A program made the position numbers and the translations under genes. Of a stretch of 25,953 bases of DNA, positions 7,413-15,422 are shown piece by piece; positions within the stretch are counted from its first letter, which is position 1; the number at the start of each line of letters is the position of its first letter. This stretch comes from JBBAFS01 sp041655255 (lineage in GTDB: Bacteria > Spirochaetota > Spirochaetia > Sphaerochaetales > Sphaerochaetaceae): assembly GCA_041655255.1 (NCBI GenBank), contig JBBAFS010000019.1, positions 1-25,953 on the forward strand, in the 5' to 3' direction. The notes beneath the pieces are model-generated. The model made no database searches, was not told the origin of the DNA, and saw only the letters and a program-made list of their open reading frames with translations.

Positions 7413-8213
7413 TTAGACTCCAAAGCTTCTACTAAAGCGTGTTATTGAGAGTGCTTTACCACTACTACTATCGATGGTACACACCACCCCTTGCAGGTGA
7501 GAAGGTGCATCAACAATCACATTTCTCAGTGGAATTTGGGTTAATTGGCGTTGAATAGAGATCTCGGGCTGAGAACCAATGACCCCCTCCAGTGGTCCAC
7601 ACATTCCCATATCTGTGATATATGCAGTTCCTTGTGGAAGGATTTTTTCATCGAGTGTTTGAACGTGGGTGTGAGTACCTACCACCACAGAGGCTTTTCC
7701 ATCTAAGTAAAAGCCCATCGCCTCTTTCTCTTGCTCGAGCTCTGCATGAAAGTCGACTAAGATTATGGGAGTTTGTTTTCTTAACTTCTCAATCTGGGCC
7801 ATCCCAACTTGGAAAGGACAATCGATGGGAAGCATGTTGTGTCGACCTTGAAGGTTGAGCACTCCAACTTTAGTCCACCCTAAATCTACAATAGTAGAAC
7901 CTTTTCCGGGACTCTTTGGGGGATAGTTTGCAGGGCGCAGTAAACGACTTTCCGACTCTAAGTAAGGTCTTAACTCCTCTTTTTGCCAGATATGGTTTCC
8001 GCTTGTAATAACGTGAACTCCATATGAGAAAAAAATTCGCCCCAACTGTTCACTTAGGCCAAAACCATCAACAGCATTCTCTCCATTAAGAACAACAACA
8101 TCGGCTCGGTACTCTTTTATCAGTTGAGGCAATCCTACAAATAGGGCTCTGCCACCTGGATGACCAACAACGTCTCCAAGTAACAGAGCAGTAATGTATT
8201 TCGTTTTCGACAT
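7413..8213 (-). CDS. ymdB: YmdB-family metallophosphoesterase (2',3'-cyclic-nucleotide phosphodiesterase type)
   Basis: This 266-residue protein is a YmdB/TIGR00282-type calcineurin-like phosphoesterase. Metal-ligand motifs appear in order: GDVVG (D14), NGENA (43-47), SGNHIW (71-76), DFHAE (154-158) and GTHTHVQT (179-186). In Bacillus subtilis YmdB hydrolyses 2',3'-cAMP/cGMP, products of RNA decay, and influences biofilm and motility decisions. Here, as in Bacillus, it directly follows the RNase Y gene (11 nt gap), a conserved pairing that suggests it handles products of RNA turnover or influences RNase Y. ATG at 8213 has AGGA 4 nt before it. tlyA follows within a few nt. The family is certain; the exact substrate in this organism is inferred. 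Confidence 0.93.
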   Translation of the reverse strand: MSKTKYITALLLGDVVGHPGGRALFVGLPQLIKEYRADVVVLNGENAVDGFGLSEQLGRIFFSYGVHVITSGNHIWQKEELRPYLESESRLLRPANYPPKSPGKGSTIVDLGWTKVGVLNLQGRHNMLPIDCPFQVGMAQIEKLRKQTPIILVDFHAELEQEKEAMGFYLDGKASVVVGTHTHVQTLDEKILPQGTAYITDMGMCGPLEGVIGSQPEISIQRQLTQIPLRNVIVDAPSHLQGVVCTIDSSSGKALSITRFSRSFGV

Positions 8214-8224
8214 ACAATCCTAAC

Positions 8225-9754
8225 TTATCGAGCGTACTCCACAACGCGCATTTCTCGTATGATGGTTACTTTGATTCTTCCAGGGTAGCGCAATTCAGTC
8301 TCTATTCGAGATGCGATCCCTTTAGCAATCTCTTTTGCTCCATCATCAGAAACACTTTCGTTGTTTACGACAATACGTAATTCACGCCCAGCTTGAATAG
8401 CAAATGCTTTTTCGACACCTTCAAAACTTTCAGCAATCTCTTCTAAGTTCTCAAGACGCTTAATATAGTTATCTAATGTCTCTCTTCGTGCTCCAGGTCG
8501 AGCTGCACTGATAGCGTCGGCTATTTGTACAACGACCGATTCAACACAAGAGGGTTCAACATCGTTATGGTGTGATAATATTGCATTAATAACTCGGGGG
8601 TCTTCGCCTAATCGCTTTGCTAAATCGGCACCTAATTCGGCGTGGTTCGCATCACTGTCAGTCTCTATCCCTTTACCAATATCGTGTAACAATCCACCAC
8701 GACGGGCAATTTCACGATCAGCTCCTAATTCTCCTGCAACCATACCAGATAAGACTGCAACCTCTTTCGCATGAGAGAGGACGTTTTGACCGTAACTTGT
8801 TCTGAAGTGGAGTCGTCCTAATGCTCGTACCATCTCTTGGCTCATGTTATGAATACCAAGATCAAAGAGCACTTTCTCCCCCTCTTCTAAAATAACTCGA
8901 TCTATCTCTTTGGTAACTTTAGCTACCACCTCTTCGATACGAGCTGGGTGGATTCTCCCATCTTGCACTAATCTCTCTAAAGAGACACGTGCAATCTCTT
9001 TACGTACTGGATCAAAACAAGAGATAACAACAGCCTCAGGGGTATCGTCGATAATAACATCGACACCGGTGAGAGTCTCTAATGCTCTAATGTTTCGCCC
9101 TTCACGACCGATAATACGCCCTTTCATCTCATCCCCAGGTAAGTTCACTGTAGCTACAGTGACTTCACTACTCACATCTGTTGCGAGTCGTTGAATTGAG
9201 GTGACGATGATATCACGTGCTATACGATCTGCTTTTAATTGTGCCTCTTGTTCAATCTTATTGATGGATTGCTGAGCATCACGCTTGGCATCATTTTCCA
9301 TCGTTTCAATAATGATTTGCTTAGCCTCATTTTTGCTCATGGAGGCTACTTTCTCTAATTCCGCAATCCAATTCTGTTCCATCTCATTAAGAGTTTGCTC
9401 CTTAATGAGACATTCCGCCTCTTTGTCGGAAAGCACTTTAGTGTGTGCATCTAATTCTGTTTGTTTTCGTTCTAAATTCTCTTCCTTCTTTAACAGTCTT
9501 TGTTCTGTTCTTTGAAGTTCACTACGCCGTTCTCTCGCTTCTCTTTCTTGAAGCTGCTGTTCTTTTAACAATAAATCTCGAGTCTCAAGCAGAAGCTCTT
9601 TACTTTGAGCTTCGGCCTCTTTTATCGCTTCCTGATTCAATCGAATCGCTTTTTGTTCGATCGAGGTAAGCTTGAACCTCGCATAAGTCCAACGAATTAG
9701 CCAACCTAGAATTATACTTCCAAGACAAAGAGGGATAACAACATATATATTCAT
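8225..9754 (-). CDS. rny: Ribonuclease Y
   Basis: RNase Y is a membrane-bound endoribonuclease that starts mRNA decay in many bacteria lacking RNase E. The 509 residues show the full plan. There is an N-terminal transmembrane helix (4-20, VVIPLCLGSIILGWLI) and a long charged coiled coil (about 30-185). The KH domain carries GRIIGREGRNIRALE (212-226). The HD domain has the metal pair H357-D358 in GGLLHDIGKGIE, and conserved HH in ILSHHNDVEP. The family's C-terminal ending is present (TIIREMRVVEYAR). ATG 9754 has GAGGGG 8 nt upstream and a consensus promoter 27 nt or more before it, so the gene heads its own unit rather than depending on rplQ readthrough. ymdB and tlyA follow. Identity is certain. 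Confidence 0.97.
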   Translation of the reverse strand: MNIYVVIPLCLGSIILGWLIRWTYARFKLTSIEQKAIRLNQEAIKEAEAQSKELLLETRDLLLKEQQLQEREARERRSELQRTEQRLLKKEENLERKQTELDAHTKVLSDKEAECLIKEQTLNEMEQNWIAELEKVASMSKNEAKQIIIETMENDAKRDAQQSINKIEQEAQLKADRIARDIIVTSIQRLATDVSSEVTVATVNLPGDEMKGRIIGREGRNIRALETLTGVDVIIDDTPEAVVISCFDPVRKEIARVSLERLVQDGRIHPARIEEVVAKVTKEIDRVILEEGEKVLFDLGIHNMSQEMVRALGRLHFRTSYGQNVLSHAKEVAVLSGMVAGELGADREIARRGGLLHDIGKGIETDSDANHAELGADLAKRLGEDPRVINAILSHHNDVEPSCVESVVVQIADAISAARPGARRETLDNYIKRLENLEEIAESFEGVEKAFAIQAGRELRIVVNNESVSDDGAKEIAKGIASRIETELRYPGRIKVTIIREMRVVEYAR

Positions 9755-9780
9755 AGTATATCCCCTCTTGTAATGAAGCT

Positions 9781-9810
9781 ATAATACGAAAACAATACAA
9801 CAGTTGTCAA
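9781..9810 (-). promoter_or_regulatory. Sigma-70 promoter of rny-ymdB-tlyA
   Basis: On the minus strand TTGACA (9805-9810, perfect) and TATTAT (9781-9786, 5 of 6) are separated by 18 nt. They lie just downstream of the rplQ hairpin and 27 nt upstream of the rny ATG. This is the clearest promoter in the left half of the window. Confidence 0.75.
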
Positions 9811-9870
9811 GTGACATCGTTTCTAAAGAGGATGTAAGGCGATGTTATTTATTGCTACATAAAGAGATAA

Positions 9871-9894
9871 GGTCACCATCAATTGACGGTGACC
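9871..9894 (-). terminator. Hairpin after rplQ, probable terminator of the ribosomal operon
   Basis: GGTCACCgTCA-loop-TGAtGGTGACC makes about a 10-bp stem (one G-U wobble) with an AATT loop, 28 nt after the rplQ stop. The minus-strand sequence after it (TTATCTCTTTAT) is T-rich but not a solid U-tract. It therefore may end transcription partly or act as a 3' processing or stability element. It separates the ribosomal block from the rny promoter. Confidence 0.7.
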
Positions 9895-9922
9895 CTGTGT
9901 GTCTCTCTTATAACGATAACGG

Positions 9923-10330
9923 TTATTCTTTAGTTGCTTTTGGCTCTTTTTTAGCTTTCTTTTTGGTTTCACTAGGCTTTTCAACAAGCTCTAACAACAC
10001 CATTTCAGCTGCATCACCTTTTCGAAGTCCAGTTTTTAGAATACGAGTATATCCACCTGGACGGTTTACAAAAAGTGGTCCAATTTCAGTAAAGAGTTTA
10101 GCTACGATGGCCTCATCTTTGATATCACGGGCAATAAGACGTCTGTTATGTACAGAATCGACCTTCGCACGGGTAATCATTTTCTCAGCCATTTTTTGAG
10201 TCTCTTTCGCTTTCGCCTTTGTTGTCTCAATTCTCTCATATGTAAAGAGCGATGTAACTAAACTTCGTTTCAGCGCCTTTCGTTGTCCGCTGCGGCGACT
10301 TAGTGCATTAAATCCAATTCTATGCCTCAT
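9923..10330 (-). CDS. rplQ: 50S ribosomal protein L17
   Basis: L17 sits near the peptide exit tunnel of the large subunit. The 135-residue protein starts with the family signature MRHRIGFNALSRRSGQRKAL, followed by LVTSLFTYERIETTKAKAKE, then GGYTRILKTGLRKGDAAEMVLLELVE. A Lys-rich extension (KKKAKKEPKATKE) ends it, beyond the compact core. The ATG at 10330 overlaps the end of rpoA by 11 nt, with AAGGAAGAAGAGA just upstream inside rpoA, so translation is probably coupled. It is the last gene of the ribosomal block; a strong hairpin follows. Identity is certain. Confidence 0.97.
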   Translation of the reverse strand: MRHRIGFNALSRRSGQRKALKRSLVTSLFTYERIETTKAKAKETQKMAEKMITRAKVDSVHNRRLIARDIKDEAIVAKLFTEIGPLFVNRPGGYTRILKTGLRKGDAAEMVLLELVEKPSETKKKAKKEPKATKE

Positions 10331-11375
10331 TCTCTTCTTCCTTGTCTTCTTCTGGTAATCTTATCGACTCTTTTAACACACTGTAGTCGGTCATCCCTAA
10401 TGTTAAGTTCCACTCTTTGAGTTTCTCTTTAATTTCACTTAAAGATTTCTTACCGAAGTTTCGTGTCTTAGCAATCTCTTCTTCCGATTTACGGGTGAGA
10501 TCTCCGATAGTCTTAATGTTTGCGTTTTTCAAACAGTTACTCGATCTGACAGTCAGTTCAAGTTCTTCAACTGAGGTGTTTAAGAGTTTTTGGATTCGCT
10601 CTTCTTCCTCATCAACCTCTTCGCCACTGTCGATGAGACTCTCATCGAAGTTAATGAAAATAGAGAAATGGTCTTTCGCTATTTTCGCAGCTTCTGCAAG
10701 AGCATCTTCAGGTGAGATGGTCCCATCGGTAAAGACATCTAAGATTAATTTATCATAATCACTTCGATGTCCTACACGAGTAGGTTCAATTGCATATTGT
10801 ACGCGAGTTACTGGGGAGAAGTTAGCATCGAGTGGGATTGTCCCAATCTCTTCAATATACTTCTCGTTCACTTCGGCGGGAACATATCCACGAGCAAGGT
10901 CGATTTGCAACTCAATTTGCAAATTCGCCTCTTCCATCATGGTAAGAATTTCTATGTCACTGTTTATGATCTCAACATTATTTAATTCGAGTTCTTTTCC
11001 AGTGAGTGTTCCAGGCCCTTTTGTTTCGATGAAAAGGACAGTACCCTCCATCTCTTCGGGCATTTTAATTTTGAGTTTCTTTAACTGTGCGATGATATCT
11101 GGGATATCTTCAACGACATGTGGAAGAGCCTCAAATTCGCTTGAAATAAGGTGGGGAACTCCCTCCTCATTGATACTAGTGAACTTCACGGCTGTAACTG
11201 CATACCCTTGGATTGAAGAGAGGAGAACTCTTCTGAGAGTATTACCTACAGTAGTACCGAAACCCCTTTCAAAAGGGTAGGCGATAAACTTTCCACTATC
11301 GGGTTCTACTAGGCTGTGCTCGAAGGTTATCCCCTTGGGCTTCTTAAATCCTTTCATCAGGTTTTTACGTGCCAT
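10320..11375 (-). CDS. rpoA: DNA-directed RNA polymerase alpha subunit
   Basis: Alpha dimerises to start RNA polymerase assembly and its C-terminal domain contacts promoter UP elements and activators. In 351 residues the N-terminal domain (about 15-235) has PFERGFGTTVGNTLRRVLLSS and the DLARGYVPA region. An acidic linker (DSGEEVDEEEE, about 250) leads to the C-terminal domain (about 268-330) with VRSSNCLKNANIKTIGDL and RNFGKKSLSEIKEKL. The C-terminal domain keeps the DNA-contacting Arg of VRSSNCL. An acidic tail (PEEDKEEENEA) closes the protein. AAGGAG lies 5 nt before the ATG, an ideal ribosome site. Its place between rpsD and rplQ is the classic alpha-operon position. Length is slightly above the usual about 330. 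Confidence 0.97.
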   Translation of the reverse strand: MARKNLMKGFKKPKGITFEHSLVEPDSGKFIAYPFERGFGTTVGNTLRRVLLSSIQGYAVTAVKFTSINEEGVPHLISSEFEALPHVVEDIPDIIAQLKKLKIKMPEEMEGTVLFIETKGPGTLTGKELELNNVEIINSDIEILTMMEEANLQIELQIDLARGYVPAEVNEKYIEEIGTIPLDANFSPVTRVQYAIEPTRVGHRSDYDKLILDVFTDGTISPEDALAEAAKIAKDHFSIFINFDESLIDSGEEVDEEEERIQKLLNTSVEELELTVRSSNCLKNANIKTIGDLTRKSEEEIAKTRNFGKKSLSEIKEKLKEWNLTLGMTDYSVLKESIRLPEEDKEEENEA

Positions 11376-11384
11376 GTTTACTCC

Positions 11385-12023
11385 TTAACGAGAATAGAGT
11401 TCTACGATAAGTTGCTCATCAATGTCTGCAACTTCTACTACATCAGCTCTTCTTGGTACTGCCAGGAATGTCCCTTTCATAGTATCGGGATCTAGTGAGA
11501 GCCATGGAGAAACTCCACTTTTTGAGAACTCTTTAAGGTTCTCTTTAATGAGAATCATTTTTTGCCCTCGAGTACCAATGGAGATGATATCACCACTTTT
11601 CACTCTGTAAGAGGGGATGTCGACTCGTTTGTTATTCACAAATACGTGACCGTGGTTTACCAGTTGTGCAGCTTGCGATCGGCTTGCTGCAAAGTGGAGT
11701 CTAAATACCACGTTATCGAGTCTCTGCTCTAACAAAGTAATGAGGTTTTCACCAGTTTTACCAGGAACTCGAGCAGCCTCATTAAAGGTAAGTTTAAATT
11801 GTTTCTCTAACAGGCCATACATTCTTTTGAGTTTTTGTTTTTCACGAAGCTGTAAGCCATAGTCTGTCATCTTTCGTTGACGTGCTCTTGGATCTTTTCC
11901 AGGAGGGCCACTTGTTTTCTTATTCAAAGGACATTTTGCTGAGAAACAGCGTTCGCCTTTGAGAAATAGTTTAGTCTTTTCAGTACGACAGTATCGACAT
12001 TTAGGTCCAATATATCTTGCCAT
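11385..12023 (-). CDS. rpsD: 30S ribosomal protein S4, zinc-binding form
   Basis: S4 is a primary 16S rRNA binder that nucleates 30S assembly and, in some bacteria, represses the alpha operon. The 212 residues show an N-terminal zinc knuckle with C9, C12, C26 and C31 (CRYCRTEK...ERCFSAKC), as in Thermus S4, and the S4 RNA-binding domain (about 95-160: LEQRLDNVVFRLHFA, VNHGHVFVNNKRVDIPSYRVKSGD). It follows rpsK by 18 nt and precedes rpoA by 9. AAGGAG stands 11 nt before the ATG. From memory, some spirochaetes have rpsD away from this cluster, so its presence here may help placement. Identity is certain. Confidence 0.97.
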   Translation of the reverse strand: MARYIGPKCRYCRTEKTKLFLKGERCFSAKCPLNKKTSGPPGKDPRARQRKMTDYGLQLREKQKLKRMYGLLEKQFKLTFNEAARVPGKTGENLITLLEQRLDNVVFRLHFAASRSQAAQLVNHGHVFVNNKRVDIPSYRVKSGDIISIGTRGQKMILIKENLKEFSKSGVSPWLSLDPDTMKGTFLAVPRRADVVEVADIDEQLIVELYSR

Positions 12024-12041
12024 GTTGTTACGTGCTCCTTC

Positions 12042-12419
12042 TTATACTCTTCTGGTTTTTCGTGGACGACAACCGTTGTGGGGGATAGGAGTGGTATCTC
12101 TGATACTTCTCACTTTCAGACCCAACACACCAAGAGTTCTGATAGCCGATTCACGACCTACTCCAGGACCCTTTACATAGACGTGGACTTCACGTAAACC
12201 GTAGTCCATCGCTTTCTTTGCTGCTGTCTCACAAGCCACCTGAGCGGCATATGGAGTCGATTTTTTGGCACCTCTAAATCCAAGCCCTCCGGCACTAGCC
12301 CAAGAGACTGCGTTTCCTTGGATATCGGTAACTGTAACGATCGTATTGTTGAACGTCGCTTGGATATAGACATTTCCTTCGTAAACTGTCTTTTTGACTC
12401 TTCGTCTTACTTTAGCCAC
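12042..12419 (-). CDS. rpsK: 30S ribosomal protein S11
   Basis: S11 lies on the 30S platform near the E site and the anti-Shine-Dalgarno end of 16S rRNA. The 125 residues contain YIQATFNNTIVTVTDIQGN, SWASAGGLGFRGAKKSTPYAAQ, VYVKGPGVGRESAIR and the C-terminal HNGCRPRKTRRV. The GTG at 12419 is chosen over the TTG two codons upstream (12425). AAGGAG is 8 nt before the GTG but only 2 nt before the TTG, and GTG gives the family-like start MAKVRRRVKK. It lies 12 nt after rpsM. Identity is certain; the start is likely. Confidence 0.96.
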   Translation of the reverse strand: MAKVRRRVKKTVYEGNVYIQATFNNTIVTVTDIQGNAVSWASAGGLGFRGAKKSTPYAAQVACETAAKKAMDYGLREVHVYVKGPGVGRESAIRTLGVLGLKVRSIRDTTPIPHNGCRPRKTRRV

Positions 12420-12431
12420 TTTCAACTCTCC

Positions 12432-12797
12432 TTATTTCTTCTTACCTGCGACGGTCTTCTTTCGTCCCTTACGGGTTCTTGCATTGGTCTTAGTTCTTTG
12501 CCCTCGCACGGGTAAGCCCTTTCTGTGGCGTAGACCACGGTTTGATCCAATATCCATAAGGCGTTTGATATTAAGAGCAACTTCGGTTCTTAAACGTCCC
12601 TCAGTTTTATACTCATTTTCAATGACCTTACGTAGTTCGTTCACATCCTCAGCTGAAAGGTTATTCATCCTCTCATCTGGGTTGATATTGGTCTTCTTAC
12701 AAATCTCCAATGCGGAGACCTGCCCAATGCCATAGATATACGTCAATGCAATCTTTACTGACTTATTTGGTAAATCTATACCTGCTATTCTTGCCAT
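12432..12797 (-). CDS. rpsM: 30S ribosomal protein S13
   Basis: S13 is in the 30S head, forms bridges to the 50S subunit and contacts P-site tRNA. The 121 residues begin MARIAGIDLPNKSVKIALTYIYGIG and include a helix-hairpin-helix region, LRTEVALNIKRLMDIG, then NRGLRHRKGLPVRGQRTKTNARTRKG and a basic tail. GAGGAGG lies 8 nt before the ATG. It starts the alpha-operon part, 17 nt after rpmJ. Identity is certain. Confidence 0.97.
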   Translation of the reverse strand: MARIAGIDLPNKSVKIALTYIYGIGQVSALEICKKTNINPDERMNNLSAEDVNELRKVIENEYKTEGRLRTEVALNIKRLMDIGSNRGLRHRKGLPVRGQRTKTNARTRKGRKKTVAGKKK

Positions 12798-12814
12798 TTA
12801 ACTGGCCTCCTCAG

Positions 12815-12928
12815 TTATTTCTGTCTCTGTTTATGCTTCGGGTTTTCACAGATGATGCGAACTACCCCAGCTCGTCGAATAACCTTGCACTTGTCACAAA
12901 TTGGTTTGACACTTGCCCGAACTTTCAT
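12815..12928 (-). CDS. rpmJ: 50S ribosomal protein L36, zinc-binding form
   Basis: A 37-residue protein, MKVRASVKPICDKCKVIRRA followed by GVVRIICENPKHKQRQK, read directly from the minus strand. It is the smallest large-subunit protein and binds zinc through C11, C14, C27 and H32, all present, so this is the C+ form. It sits between secY (11 nt gap) and rpsM (17 nt gap), with AGGAGA upstream of the ATG. In many bacteria adk, map and infA lie between secY and rpmJ; here they do not. Identity is certain. Confidence 0.96.
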   Translation of the reverse strand: MKVRASVKPICDKCKVIRRAGVVRIICENPKHKQRQK

Positions 12929-12939
12929 CTTCTCTTCTC

Positions 12940-14259
12940 CTATAGGTTCCTTGACTTAATCTTACCTTTGCTTGTAATACCTTCGTGGTGGTGCATCTTC
13001 ATAATTCCCTCGATTTGGTTCATCGTATCAAGGTCGACTCCGACCATAATGATCAATGATGTTCCACCAAGGAGCATTGCTACTGATGGGGGGAAGTTGA
13101 AGAACTTCTGTACAACCGTTGGGATAAGAGCGATGAACGCTAAAAAGAGGGATCCTGGTAAGACGATTCGATTTAGTACTTTCGTAAGATACTCTTCGAG
13201 TCGTTCAGTTCTTACTCCAGGAACAGATCCTCCGTTTTCACGAATCTGCTTTGTTATCTCAATAGGGTTGAGACTCACTTGGGTATAGAAAAAAGCGAAA
13301 GCAATAATCAGCAGGGTGTAGATGATCAGATAGGGGGTACCCTGTGGATTAAGCCAATTCGCTGCGGCTTGCAACCAACGTACTTTTGGTCCCAATGAAG
13401 AGGCTATCTGCAATGGGAACGACAAAAGAGCCGAAGCAAAGATTACGGGAATAACTCCCGATGGGTTAATTTTAAATGGAATGTAGGTACTTTGAGATCC
13501 ATACATCTTTCGACCTACAACTCTTTTTGCATATTGTACTGGTATTTTGCGCTGTCCTCTTTGTTCATAGACAACTAATGCAACAACGAGAGTAAACATG
13601 GCAAACACCACAATTACAACAATTGGGTTTAATGTTCCATTCGCTACACTTCTAAAGAGAGTGACTAAAGCGTTTGGAATCCGGGCAACAATACCTGCAA
13701 AGATTAACAAAGAGATTCCGTTACCAATACCGCGTTGGGTAATAAGATCTCCAACCCACACTAAGAACATGGATCCAGTGGTTACTGAAAGCATTGCTAC
13801 TATGGTGAATGGGATAATAGGTAGTGTCATCACGTTGGGAATGGACTTTGCGTAGACAGTTACCACATATGATTGAATCAGACACACCAAGATAGTCCCA
13901 TAACGGGTATATTGTTGCATCTTCTTTCTTCCCGAAGCATCTTCACTCAGTTTTTTCAAACTTGGAACAACTAACATCAACAACTGGAAAATAATCTGAG
14001 TTGAGATGTATGGCATAATTCCAAGCATAAAGAGTGAGAAGTTAGAGAATGCTCCTCCAGCAAAGAAGTTCAAATATTCGGTTAAACCAATGGTACTCGA
14101 GCTACTTTGAGAGAGAAAGTATACTTTTAGAACTTGTGGATCGATTCCGGGAATGGGGATAAATGCCCCAACACGAAACACAACGAGCAACAAAAAGGTC
14201 CACATGATCCTTTTTCTGAGCTCGTCAATTTTGAACATATTCACCAAGGGGTTAGACAT
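12940..14259 (-). CDS. secY: Protein translocase subunit SecY
   Basis: SecY is the ten-helix channel through which proteins cross or enter the inner membrane together with SecE and SecG. Starting at ATG 14259 gives 439 residues with ten hydrophobic stretches. Landmarks are the N-terminal MSNPLVNMFKIDELRKRI, the plug and pore region after PIPGID, GDLITQRGIGNGISLLIF between TM4 and TM5, the cytosolic loop QRGQRKIPVQYAKR and NPIEITKQIRENGGSVPG before TM9. The upstream in-frame start (14289) would overlap rplO and add ten atypical residues. AGAGGA lies 5-6 nt before ATG 14259, which decides the start. It is the last gene of the spc part. Identity is certain. Confidence 0.97.
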   Translation of the reverse strand: MSNPLVNMFKIDELRKRIMWTFLLLVVFRVGAFIPIPGIDPQVLKVYFLSQSSSSTIGLTEYLNFFAGGAFSNFSLFMLGIMPYISTQIIFQLLMLVVPSLKKLSEDASGRKKMQQYTRYGTILVCLIQSYVVTVYAKSIPNVMTLPIIPFTIVAMLSVTTGSMFLVWVGDLITQRGIGNGISLLIFAGIVARIPNALVTLFRSVANGTLNPIVVIVVFAMFTLVVALVVYEQRGQRKIPVQYAKRVVGRKMYGSQSTYIPFKINPSGVIPVIFASALLSFPLQIASSLGPKVRWLQAAANWLNPQGTPYLIIYTLLIIAFAFFYTQVSLNPIEITKQIRENGGSVPGVRTERLEEYLTKVLNRIVLPGSLFLAFIALIPTVVQKFFNFPPSVAMLLGGTSLIIMVGVDLDTMNQIEGIMKMHHHEGITSKGKIKSRNL

Positions 14260-14272
14260 CACAATCCTCTTT

Positions 14273-14704
14273 TTATCTAATTTCGCCACCCGCTGCTAAA
14301 ACTTTCTCTTTTGCAGCTTCGGAGAGCTTGAGTCCCTCAAAGACTAATTTCTTTGTGAGTTCTCCATTAGCAAGGACTTTAGCTTGTTCGTTCTTCCCTT
14401 TAAGAAGCCCTTTCTCACGTAAGGAGGCATCACTAACGAGATCTCCATCTTCATATTTCAAAGAGAGATCATCTAAAGAGATTGCTTGGTACTCTTGTTT
14501 GAAAAGGGAATTGCTAAACCCTCTTCGTGCAATGCGGCGATAAAGGGGCATTTGCCCTCCCTCGAAACCAGGTCGTACACCACCGCCAGAACGTGAGTTT
14601 TGCCCTTTATGACCGCGTCCGCTGGTTCTCCCTTTGGATCCCCAACCGCGACCAACAATTGTTTTATTCTTATTGGCACCTTTTGGCGCTTTAATCTGTC
14701 CCAT
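14273..14704 (-). CDS. rplO: 50S ribosomal protein L15
   Basis: L15 is a late-assembly large-subunit protein with a long extended N-terminus that threads into 23S rRNA. The 143 residues show the Gly/Arg/Lys-rich N-terminal arm (GRGWGSKGRTSGRGHKGQNS, then GGGVRPGFEGGQMPLYRRI) and a compact C-terminal domain ending EAAKEKVLAAGGEIR. It follows rpmD by one base and precedes secY by 13 nt. The spacing fits a single spc transcript. Identity is certain. Confidence 0.97.
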   Translation of the reverse strand: MGQIKAPKGANKNKTIVGRGWGSKGRTSGRGHKGQNSRSGGGVRPGFEGGQMPLYRRIARRGFSNSLFKQEYQAISLDDLSLKYEDGDLVSDASLREKGLLKGKNEQAKVLANGELTKKLVFEGLKLSEAAKEKVLAAGGEIR

Positions 14705-14705
14705 C

Positions 14706-14906
14706 TTATATCTCCTCGACCTTCACCAAGTGTGATACGGTACGTACCATTCCGCTAAGTGCAGAATTTTCAATGTGCTCGACAGAACTTCCAATCTTCC
14801 CTAATCCAAGAGCTTTTACAGTTCTTCTCTGATTAGGAAGAGTTCCAATGACACTTCGTACTAAAGTAACTCGAATTTTTTTCTCTTGAGCTTTTGCTTT
14901 AGCCAT
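14706..14906 (-). CDS. rpmD: 50S ribosomal protein L30
   Basis: L30 is a small two-strand, two-helix protein of the large subunit. The 66 residues include KIRVTLVRSVIGTLPNQRRT and KALGLGKIGSSVEHIENSAL, then SGMVRTVSHLVKVEEI, matching the bacterial family over its whole length. A short Lys/Ala-rich extension (MAKAKAQEK) precedes the core. It lies 3 nt after rpsE and 1 nt before rplO. Identity is certain. Confidence 0.95.
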   Translation of the reverse strand: MAKAKAQEKKIRVTLVRSVIGTLPNQRRTVKALGLGKIGSSVEHIENSALSGMVRTVSHLVKVEEI

Positions 14907-14909
14907 AAC

Positions 14910-15416
14910 TTACCCCCACATCTCACTGAGGCTCTTGCCTCGGTTTTTTGCAAGAGAGCGTGCATCAAAGAGCTGCTCAAGAGCATCGAATGTTGCTTTC
15001 ACTGTATTAACACTGTTTTTTGAACCGAGAGACTTACTTAATACGTCTTTAATACCACAGGCATCCATGACGTGTCTCACTGCTCCCCCTGCAATAACTC
15101 CAGTTCCAGGAACAGCTGGTTTTAACAACACACTTGCACCTTTGAAGTTTCCTGTTACGGTATGGGGAATAGTTGCTTTAGCCATTGGAATAGTAATAAG
15201 ACTCTCTTTGGCTTTTTCAACAGCTTTTCTAATTGCTTCAGCGACGTCATTCGCTTTTCCAGCTCCGTAGCCCACTCGACCATTTTGGTCTCCTACTACT
15301 ACAAGTGCTGCAAATGAGAAACGGCGTCCACCTTTTACAACTTTTGAAACTCGGTTAAGTCGGACCAGTTTCTCGACCAACTCTCCCTCTCTATTTTTAT
15401 CTTGCCTCACTGCCAT
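14910..15416 (-). CDS. rpsE: 30S ribosomal protein S5
   Basis: S5 helps hold decoding accuracy and mRNA entry on the 30S subunit; changes at its S4 interface give ambiguity phenotypes. The 168 residues show the double-stranded-RNA-binding-like N-domain (RVSKVVKGGRRFSFAALVVVG, GYGAGKANDVAEAIRKAVEKA) and the C-domain (LLKPAVPGTGVIAGGAVRHV, LGSKNSVNTVKATFDAL). The ATG is at 15416, 6 nt after rplR. The family's usual length is matched. Identity is certain. Confidence 0.97.
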   Translation of the reverse strand: MAVRQDKNREGELVEKLVRLNRVSKVVKGGRRFSFAALVVVGDQNGRVGYGAGKANDVAEAIRKAVEKAKESLITIPMAKATIPHTVTGNFKGASVLLKPAVPGTGVIAGGAVRHVMDACGIKDVLSKSLGSKNSVNTVKATFDALEQLFDARSLAKNRGKSLSEMWG

Positions 15417-15422
15417 ATCCCC

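Noticed and set aside
9804..10199. 131-codon plus-strand open frame over rplQ
   Set aside because: Antisense to rplQ and to its terminator. No family resemblance, and rplQ is certain.
12710..13288. 192-codon plus-strand open frame across rpsM, rpmJ and secY
   Set aside because: It runs antisense to three certain genes. The hydrophobic look comes from reading secY on the wrong strand, and there is no supporting ribosome site or homology.
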